A program made the position numbers and the translations under genes. Under the pieces are notes generated by a model, which did no database searches, was not told the origin of the DNA, and worked only from the letters and a program-made list of their open reading frames with translations. Shown piece after piece: positions 7,672 to 16,326 of a stretch of DNA of 64,000 nt (the first letter of the stretch is position 1; every line of letters begins with the position of its first letter). This stretch comes from VRUE01 sp963745915 (GTDB lineage Bacteria; Actinomycetota; Thermoleophilia; Solirubrobacterales; 70-9), in contig CAVUZA010000002.1 in the NCBI GenBank assembly GCA_963745915.1, positions 2,356,001-2,420,000 of the forward strand. Reading direction: 5' to 3'.

Positions 7672-8903
7672 CAGACGGCTACCTCCTGGCGGAACTCGGT
7701 TTCGAAGCTGTCGAGGCTGGGCTCGATCTCGTGCATCTGGAACCTATCGCGGGTCGCGTCGAGGGTCTTCAGCCCCTCGCCGGTGATGTAGACGACGACC
7801 CGCTCGCCGGCGCCGATCTCGCCCCGCGCCGCCAGCTTGGCGAGCACGCCGATCGTCACCCCGCCGGCGGTCTCGGTGAAGATCCCGGTGGTCTCGGCCA
7901 GCAGCCGGATGCCGTCGCGGATCTCGGCGTCGCTGACCGAGTCGATCGCCCCCGCGGTGCGGCGCGCCTGCTCGACCGCGTAGGGGCCGTCGGCCGGGTC
8001 GCCGATCGCCAGGCTCTTGGCGATCGTCTCGGGCCGCTGCGGCTTGCAGACGTCCCAGCCTTCGGCGAAGGCGGTGGCGACCGGGCTGCAGCCCTCGGCC
8101 TGGGCGCCGTTGAAGACCGGCAGCTCGCCCTCGATCAGGCCGATCTCGAGCCACTCCTGGAAGCCGCGGCCGACCTTGGTGAAGAGCGAGCCGGAGGCGA
8201 TCGGGCAGACGACCCGGTCGGGCAGCTGCCAGCCGAGCTGCTCGGCGGTCTCGTAGGCGAGCGTCTTGGAGCCCTCGGCGTAGTAGGGGCGCAGGTTGAC
8301 GTTGACGAAGGCCCAGGGCCGGGTTTCGGCCAGCTGCGTGCAGAGCCGGTTGACGTCGTCGTAGTTGCCGCGCACGCCGACCAGGTTGGTGCCGTAGACG
8401 CCGGTGGCGAGCAGCTTCTGCTCCTCGAGGTTGGCGGGGACGAAGACGTAGGACTCGAGGCCGGCGGCGGCGGCGTGGGCGGCGACCGCGTTGGCGAGGT
8501 TGCCGGTCGAGGCGCAGGCGACGGTGGCGAAGCCCAGCTCGCGCGCCTTGGCGACGGCGACGGCGACGACCCGGTCCTTGAAGGAGTGGGTCGGGTTGGC
8601 GGCGTCGTTCTTGATCCACAGCTCGGCGTCGAGCCCGAGCCGCTCGGCCAGCCGGTCGGCGCGCAGCAGCGGGGTCAGGCCCGGCTCCAGCGGGTCGCCC
8701 GGGCGCCCCTCGAAGGGGAGGAAGTCGGCGTAGCGCCAGATCCCCTGCGAGCCGGCCTGGATCTTGCGCTTGGTCTCCTCGGGGTCGAGCGCGGAGAAGT
8801 CGTAGGCGACTTCGAGCGGGCCGAAGCAGGCCTCGCAGGCGAAGTGCGCCCCCAGGTCGTAGGTCGCGCCGCACTCCTTGCACTTCAGGTTCTCGATTGC
8901 CAT
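7671..8903 (-). CDS. thrC: Threonine synthase (zinc-ribbon type), SAM-riboswitch controlled
   Basis: PLP enzyme converting O-phosphohomoserine to threonine. 410 aa from ATG 8903. N-terminal Cys4 ribbon (LKCKECGATY and HFACEACFGPLE, residues 5-33), then the PLP lysine motif NPTHSFKDRVVAVAVAKA at about residue 103, ASTGNLANAVAAHA, and the glycine-rich cofactor loop IASGSL. The C-terminus carries an extra about 25-residue tail after GLKTLDATRD. Transcribed with cysO behind a SAM-I riboswitch and terminator, an arrangement expected of methionine genes. Threonine synthase competes with methionine synthesis for O-phosphohomoserine, so either branch control or a sulfhydrylase-like role is possible. 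Confidence 0.92.
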   Translation of the reverse strand: MAIENLKCKECGATYDLGAHFACEACFGPLEVAYDFSALDPEETKRKIQAGSQGIWRYADFLPFEGRPGDPLEPGLTPLLRADRLAERLGLDAELWIKNDAANPTHSFKDRVVAVAVAKARELGFATVACASTGNLANAVAAHAAAAGLESYVFVPANLEEQKLLATGVYGTNLVGVRGNYDDVNRLCTQLAETRPWAFVNVNLRPYYAEGSKTLAYETAEQLGWQLPDRVVCPIASGSLFTKVGRGFQEWLEIGLIEGELPVFNGAQAEGCSPVATAFAEGWDVCKPQRPETIAKSLAIGDPADGPYAVEQARRTAGAIDSVSDAEIRDGIRLLAETTGIFTETAGGVTIGVLAKLAARGEIGAGERVVVYITGEGLKTLDATRDRFQMHEIEPSLDSFETEFRQEVAV

Positions 8904-8931
8904 CCGATCTCGCTTTCGTCTTGCCGCTACG

Positions 8932-8958
8932 AAAAAACCTCCGCCTGTGGGGCGGAGG
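8932..8958 (-). terminator. Intrinsic terminator in the thrC leader
   Basis: On the minus strand an 8-bp GC stem CCTCCGCC/GGCGGAGG with a 5-nt loop is followed directly by TTTTTT. It lies between the SAM aptamer and the thrC start, so it is the expression platform. An adjacent self-complementary GTCCGATCGGAC (8958-8969) could take part in an alternative antiterminator. Confidence 0.92.
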
Positions 8959-8974
8959 TCCGATCGGACTCCCC

Positions 8975-9086
8975 CCACATCTTCCAGGCCTGAAAACCTG
9001 CTGGAGTTGGCACCTGTCTCGGACCGAGGTCCGAGGTGGTTGCCGGGGCTTCTGCGGGCCAGGTCCCTCCACCCCTCTTGATGTGG
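8975..9086 (-). ncRNA. SAM-I (S-box) riboswitch aptamer
   Basis: The minus-strand leader carries the S-box core in order: closing stem CCACAT/ATGTGG, ATCAAGAGGGG, GTGGAGGGACCTGGCCC, GAAGCCCCGGCAACC, a hairpin (CTCGGACC/GGTCCGAG), AGGTGCCAACTCC and the 3' strand GGAAGATGTGG. These match the conserved kink-turn, GGCCC and GCAACC boxes of the S-adenosylmethionine class I riboswitch. Followed by an intrinsic terminator, so high SAM should switch off thrC-cysO-rfbF-dehydratase transcription. The 5' end of the leader is not defined. Confidence 0.95.
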
Positions 9087-9189
9087 CGTATGTGAGCACG
9101 AACGATACCACGGGATTTCTCGTTCACCGCCTGAGCGAGGGGGCGGCTAACCTTGTGCGCGATGCCCGTCGAGCCGATTGGACAGAGCG

Positions 9190-10197
9190 ATGCCGAACCT
9201 TCCGAAGCCGAGGCTGCGGCGGGCTGCCCGGCGCGGCGAGCTGGCCCCGGCCGCCGGGCAGGCTGAGCCGCAGGCGCCCAGCGTCGAGCAGATCGACGCC
9301 GCCGGCCTGCGCTGGGTCAACATCGAGCACCCGGGCGGCCTCGAGCGCGCCTGGCTCGAGGAGAACTTCGAGTTCCACGCGCTCGACCTCGAGGACGTGC
9401 TCTCGCGCAACCAGCGGCCGAAGATCGACGTCTACGACGAGTACCTCTTCATCGTCCTCCACTTCCCGATCTTCGACCCGGCGGCCGGCCGGCTCGGCAC
9501 CGGCGAGCTCGACCTCTTCGTCGGCCCCGGCTACGTGGTGACGATCCCCAACCAGCCGCTGCAGCCGGTCGAGTACCTGTTCGAGCGCTGCCGGGCCAAG
9601 GAGGAGCTGCGCGAGCAGCTCTTCGCCCGCGGCTCGGGCTACCTGCTCTACCGCCTGGTCGACGACAGCTTCGACTACTGCTTCCCGATGCTGCGCAAGA
9701 TCGGCAACAAGCTCGACGCGCTCGAGGACGACATCTTCGAGGGCCGCTCGGAGGAGGTCGTGCGCGACATCTCCAACGTCAAGCAGGAGATCATCAACTT
9801 CCGCAAGGTGATCCGCCCGCAGCGCCCGGTGCTGCGCGACCTGGAGAAGGTCAAGCAGCGCTACCTGGCCACCGACCTCGACCTCGAGATCTACTTCGAC
9901 GACATCGTCGACGCCCACGAGCGGATCTGGGACATGCTCGAGAACTACAAGGAGGTGGTCGAGGCGCTGGCCGAGACCAACGAGTCGGTGATCTCCCACC
10001 GGGTCAACGACATCCTCCGCGTGCTGACCTCGATCAGCGTCATCGTCCTGCCCCTGACCCTGATCGCCAGCATCTGGGGGATGAACGTCGGCGTGCCCGG
10101 CGAGGGCGACCAGACCGACTTCTTCGTGATCGTCGGCGCGATGCTGGTCATGTTCGGCGCCATGGTCGCCTACTTCCGCCGGCGCGGCTGGCTATAG
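9190..10197 (+). CDS. corA: CorA-family magnesium/divalent cation transporter
   Basis: 335 aa from ATG 9190 (a TTG four codons earlier is possible). Long N-terminal cytoplasmic domain, coiled-coil stalk with many charged residues (LRDLEKVKQRY, LENYKEVVEALAETNES), then two C-terminal membrane segments: TSISVIVLPLTLIASIW and FFVIVGAMLVMFGAMVAYF, joined by the selectivity signature GMNVG (YGMNF variant). Ends in positively charged RRRGWL as is usual for CorA. Divergent from the riboswitch-controlled thrC operon. No Mg2+-sensing leader is visible in the shared gap. Confidence 0.95.
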   Translation: MPNLPKPRLRRAARRGELAPAAGQAEPQAPSVEQIDAAGLRWVNIEHPGGLERAWLEENFEFHALDLEDVLSRNQRPKIDVYDEYLFIVLHFPIFDPAAGRLGTGELDLFVGPGYVVTIPNQPLQPVEYLFERCRAKEELREQLFARGSGYLLYRLVDDSFDYCFPMLRKIGNKLDALEDDIFEGRSEEVVRDISNVKQEIINFRKVIRPQRPVLRDLEKVKQRYLATDLDLEIYFDDIVDAHERIWDMLENYKEVVEALAETNESVISHRVNDILRVLTSISVIVLPLTLIASIWGMNVGVPGEGDQTDFFVIVGAMLVMFGAMVAYFRRRGWL

Positions 10198-10208
10198 CCT
10201 GCCGGGCT

Positions 10209-10697
10209 GTGGCCAACTTTCGGATCTGGGCGCCGTGGCGCCTCGCCTACGTGAAGGACGCAGCCAAGGACGTCGAGGAGGACTGCGTCTTCTGCGCCAA
10301 GCCGGCGGCGGGCGACGACGAGGCGAGCCTGATCGTCCACCGCGGCGAGGCCTGCTTCGTGATCCTCAACCTCTTCCCGTACACCAACGGCCACCTGATG
10401 GTGGCGCCGTATGAGCACATCGGCCGCATCCAGGAGCTGCCGGCGGAGACCGTGACCGAGATGATGAGCCTCGCCCAGCGGGCGATGAGCCGCCTGGAAG
10501 AGGTCTACGAGCCGCACGGCTACAACGTCGGCTTCAACCAGGGCCGGGTCGCCGGCGCCGGCGTCGAGCACCACATCCACATGCACGTCGTGCCCCGCTG
10601 GGGCGGCGACACCAACTTCATGCCGGTGATCGCCGACACGAAAGTGATGCCGCAGACGCTCGAGCAGAGCTACGCGGCGCTGAAAGGAGCGTTTTGA
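10209..10697 (+). CDS. HIT-family nucleotide hydrolase/transferase
   Basis: 162 aa from GTG 10209. Histidine-triad motif EHHIHMHVVPRW (His-x-His-x-His) at about residues 119-130, preceded by CVFC (possible metal-site cysteines) and NLFPYTNGHLMVAPYEH. Resembles the actinobacterial Ap4A phosphorylase/AP4A hydrolase-like HIT subgroup that cleaves dinucleoside polyphosphates. Starts 11 nt after corA; its stop overlaps the TTG start of the downstream mutase (TTGA), so the two are translationally coupled. Confidence 0.92.
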   Translation: MANFRIWAPWRLAYVKDAAKDVEEDCVFCAKPAAGDDEASLIVHRGEACFVILNLFPYTNGHLMVAPYEHIGRIQELPAETVTEMMSLAQRAMSRLEEVYEPHGYNVGFNQGRVAGAGVEHHIHMHVVPRWGGDTNFMPVIADTKVMPQTLEQSYAALKGAF

Positions 10698-12076
10698 GCG
10701 AGCAGCCGACCCTGGCGCCGCCGGGGATCTTCAAGGCCTACGACATCCGCGGCCTCTACGGCGAGGAGATGGACGAGACCACGGCGCTGGCGATCGGCCG
10801 CGCCTTCGCCCGCGTGCTCGCCCGCCTGCGCGGCAAGCGGCCCAGCGAGCTGCGGATCGGGCTCGGTCGCGACATGCGGCTGACCGCGCCGGCGATGGCG
10901 GCCGAGCTGCGCGACGGGCTGATCTTCGGGGGGGCGACCGTGCTCGACGCCGGCATGGTCGCCACCGAGATGCTCTACCACCTGGTCGGCTCGCGCGAAC
11001 TCGACGGCGGAGCGATGGTCACCGCCTCGCACAACCCGAAGGCCTACACCGGGGTGAAGCTGGTTCGCGAGGGGGCGCTGGCGCTCTCCGGCGAGGCCGG
11101 GATCGGCGAGGTGCGGCGCGAGATCGAGGCCAGCCTGGGCCCGGCCCCGGGCGGCGGCTCGCTGGAGGAGGTCGACGTCTGGGACGAGTTCCGCAGCCAC
11201 GCCCTCTCCTTCGTCGACCGCGCCACGGTGAGGCCGATGAAGGTCGTCGTCGACGGCGGCAACGGGATGGCGGGCCCGATGGTCGGCCCGATCCTGGGCG
11301 AGCTGGGCCTCGAGCTCGACGAGATGTACTTCACCCCCGACGGCGAGTTCCCCGACCACGAGCCCAACCCGCTGCTGCCCGAGAACCGCGAGCTGATCGT
11401 CGGCCGCGTGCGCGAGACCGGCGCCGACCTCGGCATCGCCTGGGACGGCGACGCCGACCGCTGCTTCTTCATCGACGGCAGCGGCGAGTTCTGCGACGGC
11501 GACTTCGTCTGCGCCCTGCTCGCCCGCGCCGCGCTGGCCAAGAACCCGGGGGCGACGATCCTCTACGACCCGCGCTCGAGTCGCGCGGTCCCCGACCTGG
11601 TCGCCGCCGAGGGCGGTCGCTCGGCGCTCTCCCGGGTCGGCCACGCCTTCTTCAAGACGCGGATGCGCGAGGAGGGCGCCGTCTTCGGCGGCGAGGTCTC
11701 CGGCCACTACTACTTCCGCGACTTCTGGTGCGCCGACTCGGGCACGCTGCCGGCGCTGCTGATGCTGGAGCTGATCTCAGCCGACGGCCGCTCGCTGGCC
11801 GAGCTGATGGCCGAGTTCCGCTCGCGCTACTTCATCTCCGGCGAGATCAACTCCGAGGTCGGCGACCCGGCGGCGAAGATCGAGCAGCTCGCCGAGCGCT
11901 ACTCCGACGGCGAGCAGGCCCGCCTCGACGGGATCTCGGTCGACTACCCCGAGTGGCACTTCAACGTCCGCCCCTCCAACACCGAGCCGCTGCTGCGCCT
12001 CAACCTCGAGTCGCTGGTCTCGCGCGAGGACATGGAGGCGCGGCGCGACGAGGTCCTGGAGCTGATCCGGGCGTGA
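10694..12076 (+). CDS. manB: Phosphomannomutase/phosphoglucomutase
   Basis: Interconverts hexose 1- and 6-phosphates for nucleotide-sugar synthesis. 460 aa; TTG start overlaps the HIT stop with GAAAGGAG upstream. Active-site serine loop TASHNPKAYTGVKLV at about residue 99, metal-binding loop WDGDADRCFFIDG at about 248, sugar-binding GGEVSGHYYFRD and phosphate-binding RPSNTEPLLRLNLE near the C-terminus. All four domains are present and of normal length. The symbol manB versus a dual-specificity algC-type activity cannot be settled from sequence alone. Confidence 0.92.
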   Translation: MSEQPTLAPPGIFKAYDIRGLYGEEMDETTALAIGRAFARVLARLRGKRPSELRIGLGRDMRLTAPAMAAELRDGLIFGGATVLDAGMVATEMLYHLVGSRELDGGAMVTASHNPKAYTGVKLVREGALALSGEAGIGEVRREIEASLGPAPGGGSLEEVDVWDEFRSHALSFVDRATVRPMKVVVDGGNGMAGPMVGPILGELGLELDEMYFTPDGEFPDHEPNPLLPENRELIVGRVRETGADLGIAWDGDADRCFFIDGSGEFCDGDFVCALLARAALAKNPGATILYDPRSSRAVPDLVAAEGGRSALSRVGHAFFKTRMREEGAVFGGEVSGHYYFRDFWCADSGTLPALLMLELISADGRSLAELMAEFRSRYFISGEINSEVGDPAAKIEQLAERYSDGEQARLDGISVDYPEWHFNVRPSNTEPLLRLNLESLVSREDMEARRDEVLELIRA

Positions 12077-13077
12077 GCCTGACCCCGGAGGCCGCGCTCG
12101 AGCAGGCGGCCCTGGCCGGAATCCACTGCCTGCGCATCCCCACCCCGTTCGCGGTCGGGCGGGTCAACTGCTACCTGATCGAGGACCAGCCGCTGACCCT
12201 GGTCGACACCGGCCCCAACTCGGGCAAGGCGCTGGACGAGCTGCAGTCCCAGCTCGCCGCCCGCGGCCACTCGATCGACGACCTCGAGCTGGTGATCGTC
12301 ACCCACCAGCACATCGACCACACCGGCCTGGTCGAGATCGTGGTCGAGCACTCCGGCGCCGAGGTTGCCGCCCTCGGCGCGGCCGCCGAGCGGCTCGCCA
12401 ACTTCAGCGAGGACGCCGAGCGCGACGACGAGTTCGCGGTCGCGCTGATGCTGCGCAGCGGCATCCCCGAGGAGACGGCGCGCGCCCTGCAGAGCGTCTC
12501 GCGCAGCTTCCGCGGCTGGGGCTCGCGGGCGGTGGTGACCAAACCGCTCGAGGACGGCCAGCTGCTGCCCTTCGCCGGCCGCACGCTGCAGGCCCTGCAC
12601 CGGCCCGGCCACAGCCCCTCGGACACCGTCTTCTGGGACGAGGAGCGCAAGATCCTGATCGCCGCCGACCACCTGATCGCCCACATCTCGTCCAACCCGC
12701 TGATCAGCAGGCCGCTCGACGGCTCCGACCAGCGCCCGCAGGCGCTCGTCACCTACATCGAGTCGCTGCGCCGCACCCGCGAGATGCCGGCCGAGATCGT
12801 CCTCTCCGGCCACGGCGAGCCGATCGTCGACCACGTCGCCCTGATCGACGACCGCCTCGCCAAGCACGAGCGGCGCAAGGAGAAGATCTACGAGCTGATC
12901 GCCGAGCAGCCGCGCAGCGGCTTCGAGCTGGCGCAGGCGATCTGGGGCAACGTCGCCGTCACCCAGGCCTTCCTCACCCTCTCCGAGGTGATCGGCCACG
13001 CCGACCTGCTGGTCAACGAGGGCCGGGTACGGGAAGTCAGCGAGGGCGAGGTGGTTCGCTATGAGATCGCGCGGTAG
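12073..13077 (+). CDS. Metallo-beta-lactamase-fold hydrolase (LACTB2-like)
   Basis: 334 aa from GTG 12073, which overlaps the mutase stop (GTGA). N-terminal metallo-beta-lactamase domain with VDTGPNSG, metal ligands VTHQHIDHTGL (about residues 76-86), HRPGHSPSDTVFW and AADHLIAH; C-terminal part from about residue 265 is a small helical winged-helix-like domain (RKEKIYELIAEQPRSGFELAQAIW), the layout of LACTB2-type RNases and related hydrolases. Substrate unknown. A longer upstream frame is Arg-rich shadow sequence inside the mutase. The 3' end overlaps the next gene by 17 bp. Confidence 0.88.
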   Translation: MSLTPEAALEQAALAGIHCLRIPTPFAVGRVNCYLIEDQPLTLVDTGPNSGKALDELQSQLAARGHSIDDLELVIVTHQHIDHTGLVEIVVEHSGAEVAALGAAAERLANFSEDAERDDEFAVALMLRSGIPEETARALQSVSRSFRGWGSRAVVTKPLEDGQLLPFAGRTLQALHRPGHSPSDTVFWDEERKILIAADHLIAHISSNPLISRPLDGSDQRPQALVTYIESLRRTREMPAEIVLSGHGEPIVDHVALIDDRLAKHERRKEKIYELIAEQPRSGFELAQAIWGNVAVTQAFLTLSEVIGHADLLVNEGRVREVSEGEVVRYEIAR

Positions 13078-15742
13078 AACCCGGCTCGCCAGCCTGCCCC
13101 TGGCGCTGGCGCTGCTCGGCGGCCTGGTCTTCGCCGGCGGCGCCGCCTCGGAGACGACCGAGTCCTGCAAGGACGGAGAGCGCGAGGAGGTCGAGCTCGG
13201 GATCGTCAGGGCGAGCGGCTGCTGGACCGTCGTCGACGCCGCCGGAGGCAAGGTCTACACGGCGCGCTGGGAGGACCAGGTCAACGGGGTCGACCTCAAC
13301 GGCTTCATCCTCACCGGCGAGCCGGGTGCCGGGCTGCAGATCGACCTCGGCAACCGCCACGTCGCCGGCATCGCGCTGAAGAAGGGCGCCTCGCCCAAGG
13401 TGCAGCTCAACTCGGCCAACTGGCCCGAGGCGGGCGTGATCCGGCCAATGGGCGACCCGATCGCGCTCGAATTCGTCGCCCCCGAGGAAACCGAACTGCT
13501 GATCGAGGACCTCGTCTTCGGCTCCAACGAGGTCGCCCGGGCGCTCGGCGGCCTCTCCCCCGTCGGCGAGGTCGAAACCCCGATCCGGCTCGAGGACGAC
13601 GGCAAGGGCTCGATGGACCTGACGATCAAGCTCGGCGGGCTCTTCACCCTCAAGGGGCACCCGCAGTCGGCGACCATCGCGCTGCCGACGGAGATCGGCA
13701 AGGGGACGACGCTGGACGGCTTCGAGCTGAAGCTGGAAGAGCTCGACGCCTTCGAGGTGATCACCGTCAACGACCTCGAGGCCAGCTACTCGGCCGAGAA
13801 GAAGCTGATCGCCGGCGGCGCCACCGGCATCCTGCCCTTCACCCGGGTTCCGGGCAAGAGCTACGGCTTCGGCCTCGACTTCGAAATCGAAAACGGGATC
13901 CCCAGTCACGTCGGCTTCAGCGTGCGCGGGGTCCACTTCCCGATCGGCGAGCCGCCGGCCGGCTTCGTCACCGGCTTCGGCGGCGGCCTGACCGCCAAAG
14001 TTGTCAAAGACGGCAGCGAAATCGCGCTCGACGCCAACATGATCGCTGAGCTCGGCGCCGAGGTGCCGACGCCGTGGGGCAAGGTGGCGCCGGTCGAGGT
14101 CGACGCCGACACCAAGATCGGCGTCAGCGGCAAAGAATTCTTCTTCCTGATCCGCGGCGGGGTGAAAATCTTCCGCCTGCCGGTCGGCCAGGTTTACTTC
14201 GCCCTGCACACGAGCAGCGGCGTCGAGTTCGGGGTCGCGGTCGGAATCGGCTTCCCCAGCTACTCGAACAACGAACACGACCCCTTCTACATCGGCGCCC
14301 ACGTCGACGGCTGGTTCGCCAAGCGGCACTTCCAGCTCGAAGGCGCGGGCCGGGTGGCGCTCTTCGGCGCCAAGATCTTCGACGGCCGGATCCTCGTCAA
14401 CGACAAGGGCTCGGGTGCCTGCTGGGTGGTGCTCGGCTTCCCCGGCGGCGCGGTCTACGAGTACGGCTGGAAGAAGGTGAAGACCTTCGGCATCGGCTGC
14501 GGCCTCGACAGCTACAAAGAGAAGTTCCCCGGCGGGGCGCGGGTCTCGGCGACCAGCCCGCGGACGTTCCACCTCACCGCGGAGGAGGGCGTGATCGAGG
14601 TCAAGGGCGCCGGCGGGGCGCCGCGCTTCGCCCTGCGATCCGGCGGGCGGGTGCTCCGCGCCCCGGTCGAGAGCGACTCGGCGATCGTGCGCAGCGGCGT
14701 CCGCCACGCCTTCTTCGTCAACGAGGGCACCGACACGACCAACGTCGTGATCGCCCGCCCGCAGGGCGACTGGACCGTCGTCCCCTACCCCGGCTCGCCG
14801 CCCGTCGTCGGCGTGCGCGCGGCGCGCGAAGCACCGAAGGAGCACGTCACCGCCGAGGTGACCGGCCGGGGGCCGGTCCGCACCCTGCACTGGGACTCGC
14901 TCAACCGGCCTCACACCCGGCTGCTCTTCCTCGAGCGGCTGCGCAGCGGCCAGGAGGTGCCGCTCTTCCAGACCGACCGCCCGCGCGGGGCGCGCCAGTT
15001 CCACGCCGTGACCGGCGCCCACTACGGCCGGCGCCAGATCCGCGTCGTCGTCATCCACGGCTACGCCTCGCGCCAGGACTCGGTGGTCGAGAGCTACCGC
15101 GTCGCTCGCCCGCGCCCCGTCGACGGGCCGCAGGAGGTCTCGGCCTGGCGCGACGACCACGACGTCCACGTCCGCTGGAACGGCGTGCGCGCCGCCCACG
15201 GCTACCTGGTCCAGATCGCGATCGAGGACAGCAAGGGCGGGCAGCTGACCAGCTTCATGCGCCGCGTTCCGGCCCGCCAGCGCTCGCTCGTCATCCCCAA
15301 CCACCCCGGCTCCGGCAATGGCACCGCGGTCGCCCGCGTCTTCTCGCTCAACCGCGACGGCAGGCCGGGCCAGCCGACCCCGCAGCCCTTCGCCACCGGG
15401 CCGGGCGCGACCGCGCTGCCCGCCGCGGTGCGCCGCGGCGCCAGCGCGGCTTCGCGCCGCGGCCACAGCGTTCTCGTGCGCAGCGTCTGCCCGCGCGGGC
15501 CGCACTGCCAGGTGGTCGCCGAGCTGCGCCTGCGCGGCCGCACGGTCGCCCGCCGCCGCCTGCAGCAGACGCCGGACACCTTCCACACGATCCGGCTCAC
15601 GCCGCGCCTGCGGGTCGACCGCCGAGCCCTGCGCGCCGGCGGGCCGATGCGAGTCGTCCTGCGGGTGCGCCGCGCCGGCCGCCGCGTCGCCCGGCTCGCC
15701 CCCCTGCAGTCGCCCGGGGCCGCCTCGCCCGCGCGCAGGTGA
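13061..15742 (+). CDS. Large secreted protein of unknown function
   Basis: 893 aa. N-terminal signal peptide (MRSRGRTRLASLPLALALLG with a cleavage region near AGGAASE). About residues 30-500 are rich in alternating short strands with FGFGLDFEIE, GVHFPIGEPP and GRVALFGAKIFDG, a beta-rich architecture with no recognised family. About 560-800 contain fibronectin-like segments (RTLHWDSLNRPHTRLLFLER, DVHVRWNGVRAAHGYLVQI), and the last 100 residues are very Arg-rich (AGRRVARLAPLQSP). Overlaps the preceding gene by 17 bp. Probably cell-surface. I cannot assign a role. Confidence 0.75.
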   Translation: MRSRGRTRLASLPLALALLGGLVFAGGAASETTESCKDGEREEVELGIVRASGCWTVVDAAGGKVYTARWEDQVNGVDLNGFILTGEPGAGLQIDLGNRHVAGIALKKGASPKVQLNSANWPEAGVIRPMGDPIALEFVAPEETELLIEDLVFGSNEVARALGGLSPVGEVETPIRLEDDGKGSMDLTIKLGGLFTLKGHPQSATIALPTEIGKGTTLDGFELKLEELDAFEVITVNDLEASYSAEKKLIAGGATGILPFTRVPGKSYGFGLDFEIENGIPSHVGFSVRGVHFPIGEPPAGFVTGFGGGLTAKVVKDGSEIALDANMIAELGAEVPTPWGKVAPVEVDADTKIGVSGKEFFFLIRGGVKIFRLPVGQVYFALHTSSGVEFGVAVGIGFPSYSNNEHDPFYIGAHVDGWFAKRHFQLEGAGRVALFGAKIFDGRILVNDKGSGACWVVLGFPGGAVYEYGWKKVKTFGIGCGLDSYKEKFPGGARVSATSPRTFHLTAEEGVIEVKGAGGAPRFALRSGGRVLRAPVESDSAIVRSGVRHAFFVNEGTDTTNVVIARPQGDWTVVPYPGSPPVVGVRAAREAPKEHVTAEVTGRGPVRTLHWDSLNRPHTRLLFLERLRSGQEVPLFQTDRPRGARQFHAVTGAHYGRRQIRVVVIHGYASRQDSVVESYRVARPRPVDGPQEVSAWRDDHDVHVRWNGVRAAHGYLVQIAIEDSKGGQLTSFMRRVPARQRSLVIPNHPGSGNGTAVARVFSLNRDGRPGQPTPQPFATGPGATALPAAVRRGASAASRRGHSVLVRSVCPRGPHCQVVAELRLRGRTVARRRLQQTPDTFHTIRLTPRLRVDRRALRAGGPMRVVLRVRRAGRRVARLAPLQSPGAASPARR

Positions 15743-15879
15743 TTGGCCGCCGCGCGGCGCGTCCGGCGGCGGCGCTAACTTTGGTCGGGCGTGGATGGCC
15801 TGCCGCGCGGTCCGATAAGCAGCCCTCGACCGGCGCAGCACCGCCAGCCGAGGGCCTGACCAAAGGAGGCCATTCTCCG

Positions 15880-16284
15880 ATGGCTGAAAACGATCCTAAA
15901 GCGGGCGCCGCGGCGTTTCCGCTCGACCTCGGAGCTCGCGACCGCGAGTTCCTGCTGGAAGTCCTGACGATGGCCCGCGACGGGGCCCGCGAGGAGCTCG
16001 CCGAGGGCGGGCAGCGCCGGCCCGAGCGCGAATCGCTGCGCCGCGAGGAGCGGGCGCTGGAGCGGCTGGCGCGGGGAGTCGAGCGCGGCTGCATCGTGCC
16101 CGACGCAGACTCGGTCGCCGCGCTGCGTGAGCTGGCGGCGGTGGTCGACTCGAGCAACGACTACCGGCGCGTGGTCGCCGAGCACGACGCCCTGCAGCGG
16201 GCGATCGCCGGCCTGCAGCGCCCGCGCGACCGCTGCTCGGGCCGCCGGGGCGTGCGCGGGAGGAGCCGGCAGCGAGTCGAATAA
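15880..16284 (+). CDS. Small hypothetical protein, helical
   Basis: 134 aa from ATG 15880, which has a strong AAAGGAGG about 10 nt upstream. This decides the start over a much longer frame that runs as shadow through the preceding gene. Sequence is alpha-helical and charged (FLLEVLTMARDGAREELAEG, LRREERALERLARGVERG) with an Arg-rich end. No family recognised. It is followed 42 nt later by the lipid kinase gene. Confidence 0.6.
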   Translation: MAENDPKAGAAAFPLDLGARDREFLLEVLTMARDGAREELAEGGQRRPERESLRREERALERLARGVERGCIVPDADSVAALRELAAVVDSSNDYRRVVAEHDALQRAIAGLQRPRDRCSGRRGVRGRSRQRVE

Positions 16285-16326
16285 GGTGCTCCGGCACGGC
16301 CCGCCGCTGGGTCCGCCGCCCGCCGC

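Noticed and set aside
9087..9189. Magnesium-sensing leader for corA
   Set aside because: The gap is short and its structured part belongs to the SAM riboswitch on the other strand; nothing resembling an M-box or ykoK element is seen.
13037..15841. 934-codon open frame on the minus strand opposite the large secreted protein, and similar long antisense frames over thrC, leuC, gatA, menD and others
   Set aside because: They are shadows produced by GC-rich third positions; the translations are low-complexity Arg/Ala/Gly/Asp runs with no motifs, while the other strand carries clear protein features.
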